From the NCBI GenBank assembly GCA_000828075.3, contig JXCB02000033.1, positions 467,428 through 531,427 of the forward strand: DNA of 64,000 nucleotides, written 5' to 3'. Of this stretch, positions 47,032-55,245 are shown in pieces. Every line of letters starts with the position of its first letter. Position 1 is the first letter of the stretch. The position numbers and the translations under genes were made by a program. The notes beneath the pieces are model-generated. The model saw nothing but the letters and a program-made list of their open reading frames with translations, had not been told where the DNA came from and did no database searches. The stretch is from Tolypothrix campylonemoides VB511288. GTDB taxonomy: Bacteria > Cyanobacteriota > Cyanobacteriia > Cyanobacteriales > Nostocaceae.

Positions 47032-47672
47032 GTCTTGATTGCCATGAATGTCTTATTATCTTGAGTGCCTGCGAAAGTCAACAATGAAGTCTCACCCTTA
47101 CGGGTTCGCCAGTTCCCTACGGCGGGAAACCCGCCTGCAGGACTGGACTCACAAGGCACAATAGACGACAGTATTTTATTTGTTATTGTTCAGTCTACCA
47201 AGGTACAGGGTGAGTACAGGCGGAGAAAACGTTAAGAGTTGCAACAACACTTCAATTTTTTGGGAAATCCGCAATCGAGGATGTGTAGCCTGTAGTAAAA
47301 GCTATCTTGATTTGAAAAAGTACCCGAGTAGGGAGTGAAGGAGTGAGGGAGTGAGGGAGTGAGGGAGTGAAGGAGTGAGGGAGTGAGGGCTACTAACTTA
47401 AATCACTCAGTCGGATGAATCTACTGGGTGAGGTGGGGTAAGCGCAAAGCGATAATACTGGAAAGATATAGCAGCATGATTAGATATGTAATTAATGTAA
47501 CATTAAATTCAGTAAAATTTATCTAAGCTAGTTATCTTAATAAATAAGAGCGATCGCCCCAGCGATCGCGGTGGTATGGGAATTGTGAAAACTTTGGCTG
47601 CTTATCCTGATCCAAAAAAAACAGAGTAGGAATGTACTTAGGAAAGAGTGAATAAGAGGGGATGGAAACGAG
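47032..47672. repeat. Repeat-rich gap upstream of acsF
   Basis: A GC-rich block at about 47090-47160 with GCCAGTTCCCTACGGCGGGA contains the dispersed palindrome CGGCGGGAAACCCGCC. At 47330-47390 there are about six units of GAGGGAGTGA. The rest is AT-rich, and no gene is seen. A HIP1 pair is at 47551-47569. Confidence 0.65.
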
Positions 47673-48200
47673 ATGAATGCAGAAAACAACAAAAATAATA
47701 TTAACAATAATAATAATAAAGACAATCAAGAACGTCTTCTTGTCTCTTACATTTTGAGTGCAGCCTGGTTTGTTGGCTTGGGCGGACTGCACCGTTTATA
47801 CAATGGCAAAATAGGGACGGGTTTGTTCTGGCTGTTGACCGGTGGTGTGCTTGGTATAGGGCAGTTTGTAGACTTGTTCATTATCCCTAATATGGTTGAT
47901 GAACACCAAATGAAACTCAGACTCAAAGCAGGTTTATCTCCTTTGGGTGTGCCTTTGAATCAACCTGCTGTTGCTACCCAAGTTTACCGCTCTCCACAGG
48001 AAAAACTGATGATGGCATTGCTCAAAGCTGCGGAAAAAAGGGGCGGTCAACTTACCGTCACTCAAGGAGTTATGGATACGGGGGCAAACTTTACTGAAGT
48101 GGAAACTGTTCTTAAGGAATTGCTGAAATCAGGATATGCGAGGATAGATAACGACCCCGTTACCGGAGCCGTCACTTATCATTTTCACGAACTGAGCTAA
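47673..48200 (+). CDS. TM2 domain protein
   Basis: 175-aa protein with an Asn-rich N-terminus (residues 4-18) followed by a TM2 domain: two membrane helices (SYILSAAWFVGLGGLHRLY and GTGLFWLLTGGVLGIGQFV) with a DxF-like turn. The C-terminal half is soluble and helical (EKLMMALLKAAEKRGGQLTV) and may be a winged-helix-like module. Function unknown. Its stop overlaps the convergent DUF2996 gene by 3-4 bp. Confidence 0.75.
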   Translation: MNAENNKNNINNNNNKDNQERLLVSYILSAAWFVGLGGLHRLYNGKIGTGLFWLLTGGVLGIGQFVDLFIIPNMVDEHQMKLRLKAGLSPLGVPLNQPAVATQVYRSPQEKLMMALLKAAEKRGGQLTVTQGVMDTGANFTEVETVLKELLKSGYARIDNDPVTGAVTYHFHELS

Positions 48201-48829
48201 TTTCTCGCCAGCCACTTTTGCCCGTTCAAGCGCTGCACCAGTCCATAAACCAGTAAATCAAGCGTGACTTTGCGCTCATCAATTAAGAATGACTCAAGAG
48301 TGCTGGGCTTTTTGCCTTCGTAACAGGAAAAAGCCTTTTTCCCTTGAATATCTTCTTCGGTAAAATACAGGTTAAACTGGCGCAAACCATTCTGCAAACT
48401 GCCCGCGATTTGCCAGCATTCCTCATTTGTGTCAAAACCAATGACGGAAATTTTCTGCTTGGCAAAATTCAGCTGTAAATCTTGCACCCCAAGAGATGCG
48501 ATCGCCTTTTGTACAGCTGGCAAGTAATCTTGCTGGATAAAATCTGCAAATGGCTTATCTTCTACCGCTGGTGCTTTCTCTTTTTTAGCGGCGGCTTTAG
48601 CGGCTCCTGCTGGCTTCTCGCGCTTGGGTGCTGCAGTCGTTGTTTTTGCCGCATTGGGGTTAGTTTCTGGGTTTGCAGCTTTGGGGTCTGGCGCGTTTGC
48701 CGTAGGAATGTCTGTCGCTTCGGGTGAGTCTGTACTGGGAGCGTGTTCTTCAGCGACACTGGGAGCCTGCTGGTCTACAGTACTGGGAGCAACTTCCCCA
48801 GCTTCATTGTGATTTGTTTCTTCTGCCAT
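48197..48829 (-). CDS. DUF2996 family protein
   Basis: 210-aa cyanobacterial protein. The N-terminal ~90 residues are low-complexity (Ala, Pro, Thr, Lys, Glu) and probably disordered. The C-terminal DUF2996 domain begins PFADFIQQDYLPAVQKAIAS and includes KISVIGFDTNEECWQIAGSL, AFSCYEGKKPSTLESFLIDE and LLVYGLVQRLNGQKWL. Function unknown. It is convergent with the TM2 gene with overlapping stops. Confidence 0.8.
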   Translation of the reverse strand: MAEETNHNEAGEVAPSTVDQQAPSVAEEHAPSTDSPEATDIPTANAPDPKAANPETNPNAAKTTTAAPKREKPAGAAKAAAKKEKAPAVEDKPFADFIQQDYLPAVQKAIASLGVQDLQLNFAKQKISVIGFDTNEECWQIAGSLQNGLRQFNLYFTEEDIQGKKAFSCYEGKKPSTLESFLIDERKVTLDLLVYGLVQRLNGQKWLARN

Positions 48830-49035
48830 TGCTCAGGTCTATCCTTTGTCTTGCTATGAGAGATCACCTGGAGGTCTTTGTCATTTTCATTTTGACACAG
48901 CCACGCGTGTCTCCAGACAACGACCACTTTTTCCACCGACTAAAGCCTTGCCCTTAGAGGATAAATCAATTCCAATTCAAAATTATTAATTCAAAAAAAT
49001 TCTTTTGAATTATGAATTTTGAATTTTGAATTTTT

Positions 49036-49311
49036 TTAGCCTCCAGCGACAGCGGGTACAATACTCACTTCATCACCATCTTTCAATGGTGTATTTGATC
49101 CATCCAAAAACCGGATATCTTCACTATTAACGTACAAATTCAGAAACCGCCTTGGTTGTCCACTTTCATCGCACAACCGCGACTTAATACCAGGACAGCT
49201 TTGCTCTAGAGAGTCAAACAGTTCAGTGATTGTGCTGCCTTTACATTCTAGGGTGGCTTGGTTGTTGGTAAATTTTTGCAGAGCAGTAGGAACTAAAACT
49301 TTTACAGACAT
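49036..49311 (-). CDS. ThiS/MoaD-like ubiquitin-fold sulfur carrier
   Basis: 91-aa beta-grasp protein starting [20 protein letters not shown] and ending [14 protein letters not shown]. The C-terminal Gly-Gly is needed for adenylation and thiocarboxylation by an E1-like enzyme. The ORF can be extended to 49362, but the extra residues look non-conserved. It lies 45-95 bp downstream of thrC on the same strand. Sulfur-carrier genes next to PLP enzymes can supply sulfide for amino-acid synthesis, but this pairing with threonine synthase is unproven. moaD proper is a separate gene at 59788. Confidence 0.82.
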   Translation of the reverse strand: MSVKVLVPTALQKFTNNQATLECKGSTITELFDSLEQSCPGIKSRLCDESGQPRRFLNLYVNSEDIRFLDGSNTPLKDGDEVSIVPAVAGG

Positions 49312-49406
49312 AAATTCGGAGAGTCGTGAGTTGGAAGTTGAGGGTTGTGTGTCATCAGCCATTCGTCGTTTGTTCTTTCTAATGACTAATGACTAATGAC
49401 TAATGA

Positions 49407-50711
49407 CTAAACCAGGACTTGCTGCCATTCTAGGCGATCCAGTGTCCGGGAACGCTCTAGCGCTCGTTCAAAGCTATCCAGTTTTGCCTCAATCGTCAGA
49501 GGTTCGCCAATGTAACCTTGTACGGCTTCTTGGGTTTTCAAGCCATTTCCGGTAATGTACACCACGGTGGTTTCATCTGGGTTAATCTTACCAGTTTCTG
49601 CCAACTTCTTCAGCACAGCGACAGTTGTACCACCAGCAGTTTCTGTGAAGATACCTTCTGTTTCTGCCAGCAGCTTGATGCCTTCGATAATTTCGCTATC
49701 CGTAACCGATTCAATATGACCATTAGTTTTCTTGGCTACGTCTAAAGCATAAACAGCATCTGCTGGGTTACCGATCGCCAGTGATTTGGCAATTGTATTC
49801 GGTTTCACTGGTTTGATAAAGTCGCGTTCTTCTTTATAAGCTTGAGCGATCGGTGAACATCCTTCTGCTTGTGCGCCTGAAAACTTGACTTTCTTGCCTT
49901 CCACCAAACCAACTTCTACAAATTCTTGGAAGCCTTTGTAAATTTTCGTGTACAGCGAACCAGATGCCAAAGGTGCAACAATGTGGTCAGGCAGTTCCCA
50001 ACCCAGTTGTTCTGCTACTTCAAAGCCTAGTGTCTTGGAACCTTCTGAGTAGTAAGGACGCAGGTTTATATTGACAAATCCCCATCCATGTGTATTTGCA
50101 ACTTCCGAACACAAGCGGTTGACTTGGTCGTAGTTACCTTTGACAGCCATGAGGGTAGGACTATAAATGAGGCTCCCCAAAATTTTTCCTGCTTCCAAAT
50201 CAGCGGGAATGAACACGCAACAATCTAAACCAGCGTGTGCCGCAATAGCAGCAGTAGAATTTGCTAAGTTACCTGTGCTAGCGCAAGAAACAGTGGTGAA
50301 ACCCAACTCGCGTGCGCGGGTGAGAGCAACGGACACCACCCTATCTTTGAAGCTGAGGGTCGGCATATTGACGCCATCATTCTTGATGTATAGCTTCTTT
50401 AAACCTAGGCGACGTGCCAAGCGGTGCGATCGCACCAACGGAGTCATACCAGTTCCCACATCAATCGGGTTTTCGCTGGTTACAGGCAAAAACTTACGAT
50501 AGCGCCAGATTGAGTTTGGTCCGGCTTGAATTGTTTCACGAGTGACGGTGGAGCGCAGGGCGCTATAGTCGTAGGTTACTTCCAATGGACCAAAGCAGAA
50601 CTCGCATACGTGAAGAGGCTTGAGTTCATATTCCGCGCCACATTCCTTACATTTTAAGGATTTAAACGTGGCAGTGGTCGCTTGGGTGTTGGTGGTTGTC
50701 GCCTGTGTCAT
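49407..50711 (-). CDS. thrC: Threonine synthase
   Basis: PLP enzyme converting O-phosphohomoserine to threonine. At 434 aa it has an N-terminal zinc-ribbon-like segment (Cys21, Cys24, Cys36, Cys39), the PLP Lys in PTLSFKDRVVSV (Lys122), the phosphate loop SCASTGNLANSTAAI, and ITGNGLKT near the end. The zinc ribbon is common in cyanobacterial copies. Two palindromes lie in the leader upstream. A small ubiquitin-fold carrier gene follows on the same strand. Confidence 0.92.
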   Translation of the reverse strand: MTQATTTNTQATTATFKSLKCKECGAEYELKPLHVCEFCFGPLEVTYDYSALRSTVTRETIQAGPNSIWRYRKFLPVTSENPIDVGTGMTPLVRSHRLARRLGLKKLYIKNDGVNMPTLSFKDRVVSVALTRARELGFTTVSCASTGNLANSTAAIAAHAGLDCCVFIPADLEAGKILGSLIYSPTLMAVKGNYDQVNRLCSEVANTHGWGFVNINLRPYYSEGSKTLGFEVAEQLGWELPDHIVAPLASGSLYTKIYKGFQEFVEVGLVEGKKVKFSGAQAEGCSPIAQAYKEERDFIKPVKPNTIAKSLAIGNPADAVYALDVAKKTNGHIESVTDSEIIEGIKLLAETEGIFTETAGGTTVAVLKKLAETGKINPDETTVVYITGNGLKTQEAVQGYIGEPLTIEAKLDSFERALERSRTLDRLEWQQVLV

Positions 50712-50758
50712 AAGTCAGCTTTCCCTGGATGTCCGTCAACTGTCCGATTGATAGTAAC

Positions 50759-50806
50759 ACGAGTAAAAATACTCGTCAAACATACCCGACAAATTTTGTC
50801 GGGTTT
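50759..50806 (-). promoter_or_regulatory. Two palindromes in the thrC leader
   Basis: ACGAGTA AAAA TACTCGT (50759-50776) is a perfect 7-bp hairpin. ACCCGACAAA T TTTGTCGGGT (50784-50804) is a perfect 10-bp inverted repeat followed by TT. They lie 50-95 bp upstream of thrC and could be an attenuator, terminator or operator. Confidence 0.5.
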
Positions 50807-50817
50807 AATGGAAATAA

Positions 50818-50905
50818 GACTTACGCACGAGTTACGAAAGAACAAGATTGTGAGATTGCTTCCTTACGTCGCAACGGGTGCAACTACGTTATTTTTGCGT
50901 AAGTC
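50818..50905. mobile_element. MITE candidate with GACTTACGCA termini
   Basis: GACTTACGCA (50818-50827) and its perfect reverse complement TGCGTAAGTC (50896-50905) bound an 88-bp non-coding segment. These ends recall a dispersed element in Nostocales. Target duplication is not clear. Confidence 0.55.
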
Positions 50906-51371
50906 CTGTGAAAGATAGTTATTGAAGAAGATTCAGCAAGTCCTGATTCAGAAGTCAGCAAGGCAATCAGTAGGGTATTGGTGACGCCTAAGGGCTGATG
51001 GGGATGAAGCTGAGTGCATAAGTTGTTGCATACTCACATCTATATAAAAAATGGAGGTGAAATAACCATTTTTGGTATTGTCAATGACAAAGTCGATTGT
51101 CCTGAAGCTAGATGGCGACCTTCAAGTGGGTGTAAAGGGTAACCCTTTCGATTGCTAATAATATATAAGTCTGTTCCAACATACTTATACATAGCGCCTG
51201 AAGGCGAAGACAGTTAAAGCAAAGCATTAAGTACTTTGTTGATACGTAACTGAGGACAAAAATTAGACTACTCAGTTAATAACTTCTTCTTAACCTTATA
51301 ACTTCAGATACAAGGAGTTACAGGTGATGCAATCTTATCACGTGAAAACTCTATTAATACTAGGAGAAAAA

Positions 51372-51920
51372 ATGACCAAGATTTTAGTGATAGCTGAGAA
51401 TCCTGAAAGTACAAACCTCTTAGTAAAATGCTTGGAGACAGCAGGGTTTGAGGTGATTAGCGCCGAAAATGGTCTTGTTTGTGTTCAGCTAGCACAGGAG
51501 AAATTGTCTACAACTGAGGAAAGTAAAAAATCAAATACTCCTCAGTCCATATTTCCGGCTATTCCCCGACTGCGTGACGTTTTCGAGTTTATTGAATTGA
51601 ATTATCATCAAAGTATTAGCCTAAAAGAAGTCGCTCAAGCAGTTGGTTATTCGTCAGCTTACTTAACCAACTTAGTACGAAATATTACTGGAAAAACCGT
51701 CAATGATTGGATTATTGAGCGTCGGATAGCCCAAGCATGCACCTTACTTTTATCAACTAACGACTCCGTTAATCAGATTGCTTTAGAAGTAGGCTATCAA
51801 AATATCAATCATTTCTATTCTCAGTTTCGCGATTTCCATAAAAATACTCCCCATGCTTGGAGAGAAGCACAGCGTTCTAAAGTCAGTCAGAACAAAATAC
51901 ATACAGCGCATTTCGGATGA
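51372..51920 (+). CDS. AraC-type regulator with degenerate receiver-like N-terminus
   Basis: 182-aa protein. The N-terminus ITKILVIAENPESTNLLVKC-like sequence (MTKILVIAENPESTNLLVK) begins like a CheY receiver but stops after ~45 residues without the acceptor Asp or Lys. The C-terminal AraC domain has both helix-turn-helices: ISLKEVAQAVGYSSAYLTNL and VNQIALEVGYQNINHFYSQF. ATG 51372 is preferred, with AGGAG just upstream; a GTG at 51324 is possible. It is on the same strand as, and about 0.9 kb before, the protease-leader cluster, so it may regulate it, though this is only positional. Confidence 0.8.
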   Translation: MTKILVIAENPESTNLLVKCLETAGFEVISAENGLVCVQLAQEKLSTTEESKKSNTPQSIFPAIPRLRDVFEFIELNYHQSISLKEVAQAVGYSSAYLTNLVRNITGKTVNDWIIERRIAQACTLLLSTNDSVNQIALEVGYQNINHFYSQFRDFHKNTPHAWREAQRSKVSQNKIHTAHFG

Positions 51921-52127
51921 TTAAGGTACACAAGGGCGGGCAAAATGCCCACCCCACAGGATTTGTAATATTAAGTGTGTACTTCATTTACTTGCAAAGT
52001 GCTGTAAGTAAATAAAAGCGAATAGGTTTAGCTTACATTCCTTTTCCATTGCTACTCGCGAGCGAGCAAAATTGCCAGAATTATCTAGCACGCTTATTTG
52101 TAGATTTATTAAGTTGTCAATAGAAAT

Positions 52128-52192
52128 CAGGAGTGAGCGATAGCTTTGCTGCTGCGCGGAGCGCAGATCGCTTCGGCTATGACTCACTCCTG
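52128..52192. repeat. Long stem-loop
   Basis: CAGGAGTGAG (52128-52137) pairs with CTCACTCCTG (52183-52192). After a 2x2 internal loop ATAGC (52140-52144) pairs with GCTAT (52176-52180), and an inner hairpin TGCGC GGA GCGCA is at 52153-52165. It may be an RNA structure, a terminator-like element or a MITE. Confidence 0.5.
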
Positions 52193-52626
52193 CTTATTTG
52201 TCAAGGTTTTTGACATTCATACATTTCTCATATCTGAAGACACTACAGCTTCTGGAGACAAAAAAAGATTCTGAATATCTAAAAAAAATTAACTTTTATA
52301 GAAAAATACTTAATTAACAATTCAATTGCTATGGGAATTATTGCAGCAGTAAGCGGTCACTTACTGCTATTTCTTTATACAGTGTTTCATAAAAGATATT
52401 TTTCATATCAAAAACGAGAGTTTCTTAAATATCAAAAATGATGAGTCCCTAAAAATAGTTAACTATCTGTTTTCCTGATACCGAAAAATAGTTAATTAGC
52501 AATCAAGTTAATCAAGAATACTATTGATATTAGGAAATAACGAAAGAGTTAGCCCTCAAGGTAAAATCTCTTTTAATTAAATCAGGTAGAAATGAACGCG
52601 AAGACGAAAACTTTTCTCAACGCATA

Positions 52627-52772
52627 TAGGAATCCGATTTGATTTATGAAAAAATCTAAGTATGTTTCGGGTGTGTTATCGCCGAAAGTACGGCACCAAA
52701 GCCTTTGGATGGTGCGTTAGCCAGAGGCATAACGCACCCTACGTATATTTCAAAAATCAAATATGAGTCCTA
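52627..52772. mobile_element. IS630-type MITE candidate with TA flanks
   Basis: The left end TAGGAATCCGATTTGATTT and the reverse complement of the right end TAGGACTCATATTTGATTT are imperfect terminal inverted repeats, and TA borders both ends, as after IS630-type insertion. Inside is a perfect 9-bp hairpin GGTGCGTTA/TAACGCACC (52711-52738). It ends 84 bp before the first cluster gene. One end of the same family is at 16683-16722. Confidence 0.6.
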
Positions 52773-52855
52773 TAATTTGTCAACCTATTTAATGACAACT
52801 TTCCTTCAACAAAACCTTCTAAACAACAAAACTCAAATTCTGAAAGGAGAAAATC

Positions 52856-53383
52856 ATGGCAACCTACACAATCGAAGCAGATCTGGAACAATTTACCGAA
52901 GCAGATGGTGAGAGCCTGGAATTCGCGATGGAAGACTTAGAAGATATTGAAACTGAATCAATGGAAAGCACCAACTTGGAAGATGTCAATCCTGAGAGCG
53001 TCGCCGAATCACTGGAGAGTTTGATGGAGGGAGTGGAAACACGTTATAGCAATGGCTATACCCGCCCCAGTCCTAGCAGTTCTGTGAACAAGCAGTTGGT
53101 GAAGACCTTCACAATTATCATCAAGAAATTGGTGAAGAAAATCATGAGGAACCCTAGAACTCGTGCCAAACTGCAAGCCGCCATTCGCAAAGGTCCAACT
53201 GCGGTCGCTCGACTACTTACACCCACCGTGGCTAAGGCGTTGCCCAGCTATTTCCGCTGGATGGCTCCTATCTACGTCCCTTCCGTGACTCGTGTCTTAT
53301 TTAGTCCTCTTCGCAAACAGGCTGGGGTCAAAGCAGAGGAAGTTGAAGCAGCGTTTGAGTGGGATGGTGTTAGCAACTTCTAA
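52856..53383 (+). CDS. Acidic-leader/cationic-core protein 1
   Basis: 175 aa, not a family I recognise. Residues 1-62 (MATYTIEADLEQFTEADGES onward) hold about 21 Asp/Glu and no Lys/Arg. Residues 63-160 hold about 21 Lys/Arg and no Asp/Glu, with the amphipathic stretch IIIKKLVKKIMRNPRTRAKL and hydrophobic segments such as PSYFRWMAPIYVPSVTRVLF. An acidic tail follows (EEVEAAFEWDG). I infer a masked cationic, membrane-active product. AGGAG lies 6 bp before the ATG. It is the first of three tandem paralogues upstream of the S8 protease. Confidence 0.8.
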   Translation: MATYTIEADLEQFTEADGESLEFAMEDLEDIETESMESTNLEDVNPESVAESLESLMEGVETRYSNGYTRPSPSSSVNKQLVKTFTIIIKKLVKKIMRNPRTRAKLQAAIRKGPTAVARLLTPTVAKALPSYFRWMAPIYVPSVTRVLFSPLRKQAGVKAEEVEAAFEWDGVSNF

Positions 53384-53647
53384 GGCTCAGGACGAGGGAT
53401 AAAAAAAGGTAGCCAAAACACCTTGTCGATTAAGGCTTTAGTTAGACTTGGCATCCTTTGCACTACTCTACCAAGCGCTATCCTTTTGAACACAGGGAAG
53501 TGACTTTCCCTCAATACAGGCAACAGGAGCTAGAAACTTTCTAACTCTGTTGCACCTTTGTTAGAAACTATTACCACTGAATCTTCTGTTTAACTGTCAG
53601 TCCCAAAATTAACCAACAAAAAACTCAACTGAAAAAAGGAGAAAATC
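53384..53647 (+). repeat. Spacer of the tandem unit
   Basis: 264-bp spacer nearly identical to 54179-54442, showing that gene plus spacer was duplicated as a ~795-bp unit. It contains the hairpins GGGAA/TTCCC and GAGCTAGAAA C TTTCTAACTC (53527-53547, one mismatch; the copy at 54322-54342 is perfect). Confidence 0.8.
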
Positions 53648-54178
53648 ATGACAATCTACACAATTGAAGCAGATCTGGAACAATTTACCGAAGCAGAGGC
53701 TGAGAGCCTGGAATTCGCGACGGAAGACTTGGAAGATCTTGAAGCTGAGTCAATCGAGAGCATCAGCTTGGAAGATGTCAATCCTGAGAGCGTAGCCGAA
53801 TCGCTGGAGAGCTTGATGGAGGGAGAGGAAGCATATGGCTATGGGAATGGCTATACCCGCCGCAGTCCTAGCAGAACTGCGAACAGGCAGTTGCTGAAGA
53901 CCTTCACAGCTATCGTCAAGAAATTGGTGAAGAAAATCATGAGGAACCCTAGAACTCGTGCCAAACTGCAAGCCGCCATTCGCAAAGGTCCAACTGTGGT
54001 CGTCCGACTGCTTACACCCAGTGTGACCAAGGTGTTGCCTAAGTATCTGCGCTGGATGGTTCCTATCTACCTCCCTTCCGTGATTCGTGTTCTATTTGGT
54101 CCCATTCGTAAACAGGCTGGGGTCAAAGCAGAGGAAGTTGAAGCAGCGTTTGAGTGGGATGGTGTTGGCAGCTTCTAA
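53648..54178 (+). CDS. Acidic-leader/cationic-core protein 2
   Basis: 176-aa close paralogue of the previous gene. Residues 1-61 are acidic without any Lys/Arg, and residues 62-161 have about 23 Lys/Arg and no Asp/Glu. The hinge AYGYGNGYTRRSPSRTANRQ differs most from copy 1. The core KKLVKKIMRNPRTRAKLQAA and the C-terminus EVEAAFEWDGVGSF are almost identical to it. Same AGGAG ribosome-binding sequence and spacing, and the same 3' spacer. The high nucleotide identity shows recent duplication. Confidence 0.8.
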   Translation: MTIYTIEADLEQFTEAEAESLEFATEDLEDLEAESIESISLEDVNPESVAESLESLMEGEEAYGYGNGYTRRSPSRTANRQLLKTFTAIVKKLVKKIMRNPRTRAKLQAAIRKGPTVVVRLLTPSVTKVLPKYLRWMVPIYLPSVIRVLFGPIRKQAGVKAEEVEAAFEWDGVGSF

Positions 54179-54442
54179 GGCTCAGGACGAGGGATAAAAA
54201 AGGGTAGCCAAAACGCCTTGCCGATTAAGGCTTTAGTTAGACTTGGCACCCTTTGCACTACTCTACCAAGCGCCATCCTTTTGAACACAGGGAAGTGACT
54301 TTCCCTGAATACGGGCAACTGGAGCTAGAAACTTTCTAGCTCTGTTGCACCTTTGCTAGAAACTATTACCACTGAATCTTCTGTTTAACTGTCAGTCCCA
54401 AAATTAACCAACAAAAAACTCAACTGAAAAAAGGAGACAATT
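54179..54442 (+). repeat. Second copy of the spacer
   Basis: Near-identical to 53384-53647. Includes the perfect 10-bp inverted repeat GAGCTAGAAA C TTTCTAGCTC at 54322-54342, a possible transcript-end structure or protein site. Confidence 0.8.
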
Positions 54443-55057
54443 GTGGCAACATACACAATCGAAGCAGATCTGGAACAATTTACCGAAGCAGAGGCTGAGA
54501 ACCTGGAATTCGCGACGGAAGACTTGGAAGATCTTGAAACTGAATCAATGGAGAGCATCAACTTAGAAGATGTCAATCCTGAGAGCGTAGCCGAATCACT
54601 AGAGAGTTTTATGGAGGGAGCCGAATCACTGGAGAGTTCGATAGAAGGAGCGGAAGCATATGGTTATGGTTATGGCTATACCCGCCCTAGTCCTAGCAGT
54701 TCTGTGAACAGGCAGTTGCTGAAGAGCTTCACAATTATCGTCAAGAAATTGGTGAAGAAAATCATGAGGAACCCTAGAACTCGTGCCAAACTGCAAGCCG
54801 CCACTCGCAAAGGTCCAACTGCGGTCGCCCGACTGCTTACGCCCAGCGTGGCTAAAGTGTTACCTAGCTATTTCCGCTGGATGGTTCCTATCTACGTTCC
54901 TTCCGTGACTCTTGCTCTGTTCGACCCCATTCGCCAACAGGTTGGAGTCAAAGCAGAGGAAGTTGAAGAAGCGCCCGAAGTTATTCCATTATTGCCCTGG
55001 ATAATTCGTCTCGGAATGTTGGGATTCAATATATACAGGAACAGGAAGAAAAAGTAA
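54443..55057 (+). CDS. Acidic-leader/cationic-core protein 3, divergent C-terminus
   Basis: 204-aa paralogue with a GTG start (AGGAG upstream). The leader has a short internal duplication (GAESLESSIEGAEAYGYG). The core LVKKIMRNPRTRAKLQAATR is conserved, but after KAEEVEE the end changes: instead of AAFEWDG it has a hydrophobic helix IPLLPWIIRLGMLGFNIY and a basic tail RNRKKK. This could be a membrane anchor or a different effector end. It is the last of the three tandem copies, 188 bp before the protease gene. Confidence 0.78.
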   Translation: MATYTIEADLEQFTEAEAENLEFATEDLEDLETESMESINLEDVNPESVAESLESFMEGAESLESSIEGAEAYGYGYGYTRPSPSSSVNRQLLKSFTIIVKKLVKKIMRNPRTRAKLQAATRKGPTAVARLLTPSVAKVLPSYFRWMVPIYVPSVTLALFDPIRQQVGVKAEEVEEAPEVIPLLPWIIRLGMLGFNIYRNRKKK

Positions 55058-55245
55058 TTAGGTAGGGTGTAACCTCTACGCCAGCAGCCCTTACCTTGCT
55101 TGAAACAAGTTGGTTGCCTTCCCTGAAGCAGGCGAGGGCTGACGACAGACTGCATTGCGTTTACGCTCTCTGATTCCTCTGCCGATCTAAGGAGTTGGAG
55201 GCTGATATCTAATCTTTCTTTCATCGATACAGGAGGTACAATCCT

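Larger units (their letters stand above)
50712..51371. other. Long gap between thrC and AraC-type gene
   Basis: 660 bp between divergent genes. It holds two palindromes (50759-50806), a MITE candidate (50818-50905) and otherwise AT-rich sequence. No protein-like ORF is seen. Confidence 0.5.
51921..52855. other. Long AT-rich gap before the leader-protein cluster
   Basis: 935 bp without a protein-like ORF. It contains a strong hairpin (52128-52192) and a MITE candidate (52627-52772). The ORF at 52705-52911 overlaps the first cluster gene in another frame and looks spurious. Confidence 0.5.

Noticed and set aside
47532-47792. 86-aa hydrophobic ORF antisense to the TM2 gene start
   Set aside because: Antisense to the Asn codon run of the TM2 gene, which gives an artificial hydrophobic stretch.
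52705-52911. 68-aa ORF overlapping the first cluster gene
   Set aside because: Lies in the MITE and overlaps the better-supported gene in another frame, without a family motif.
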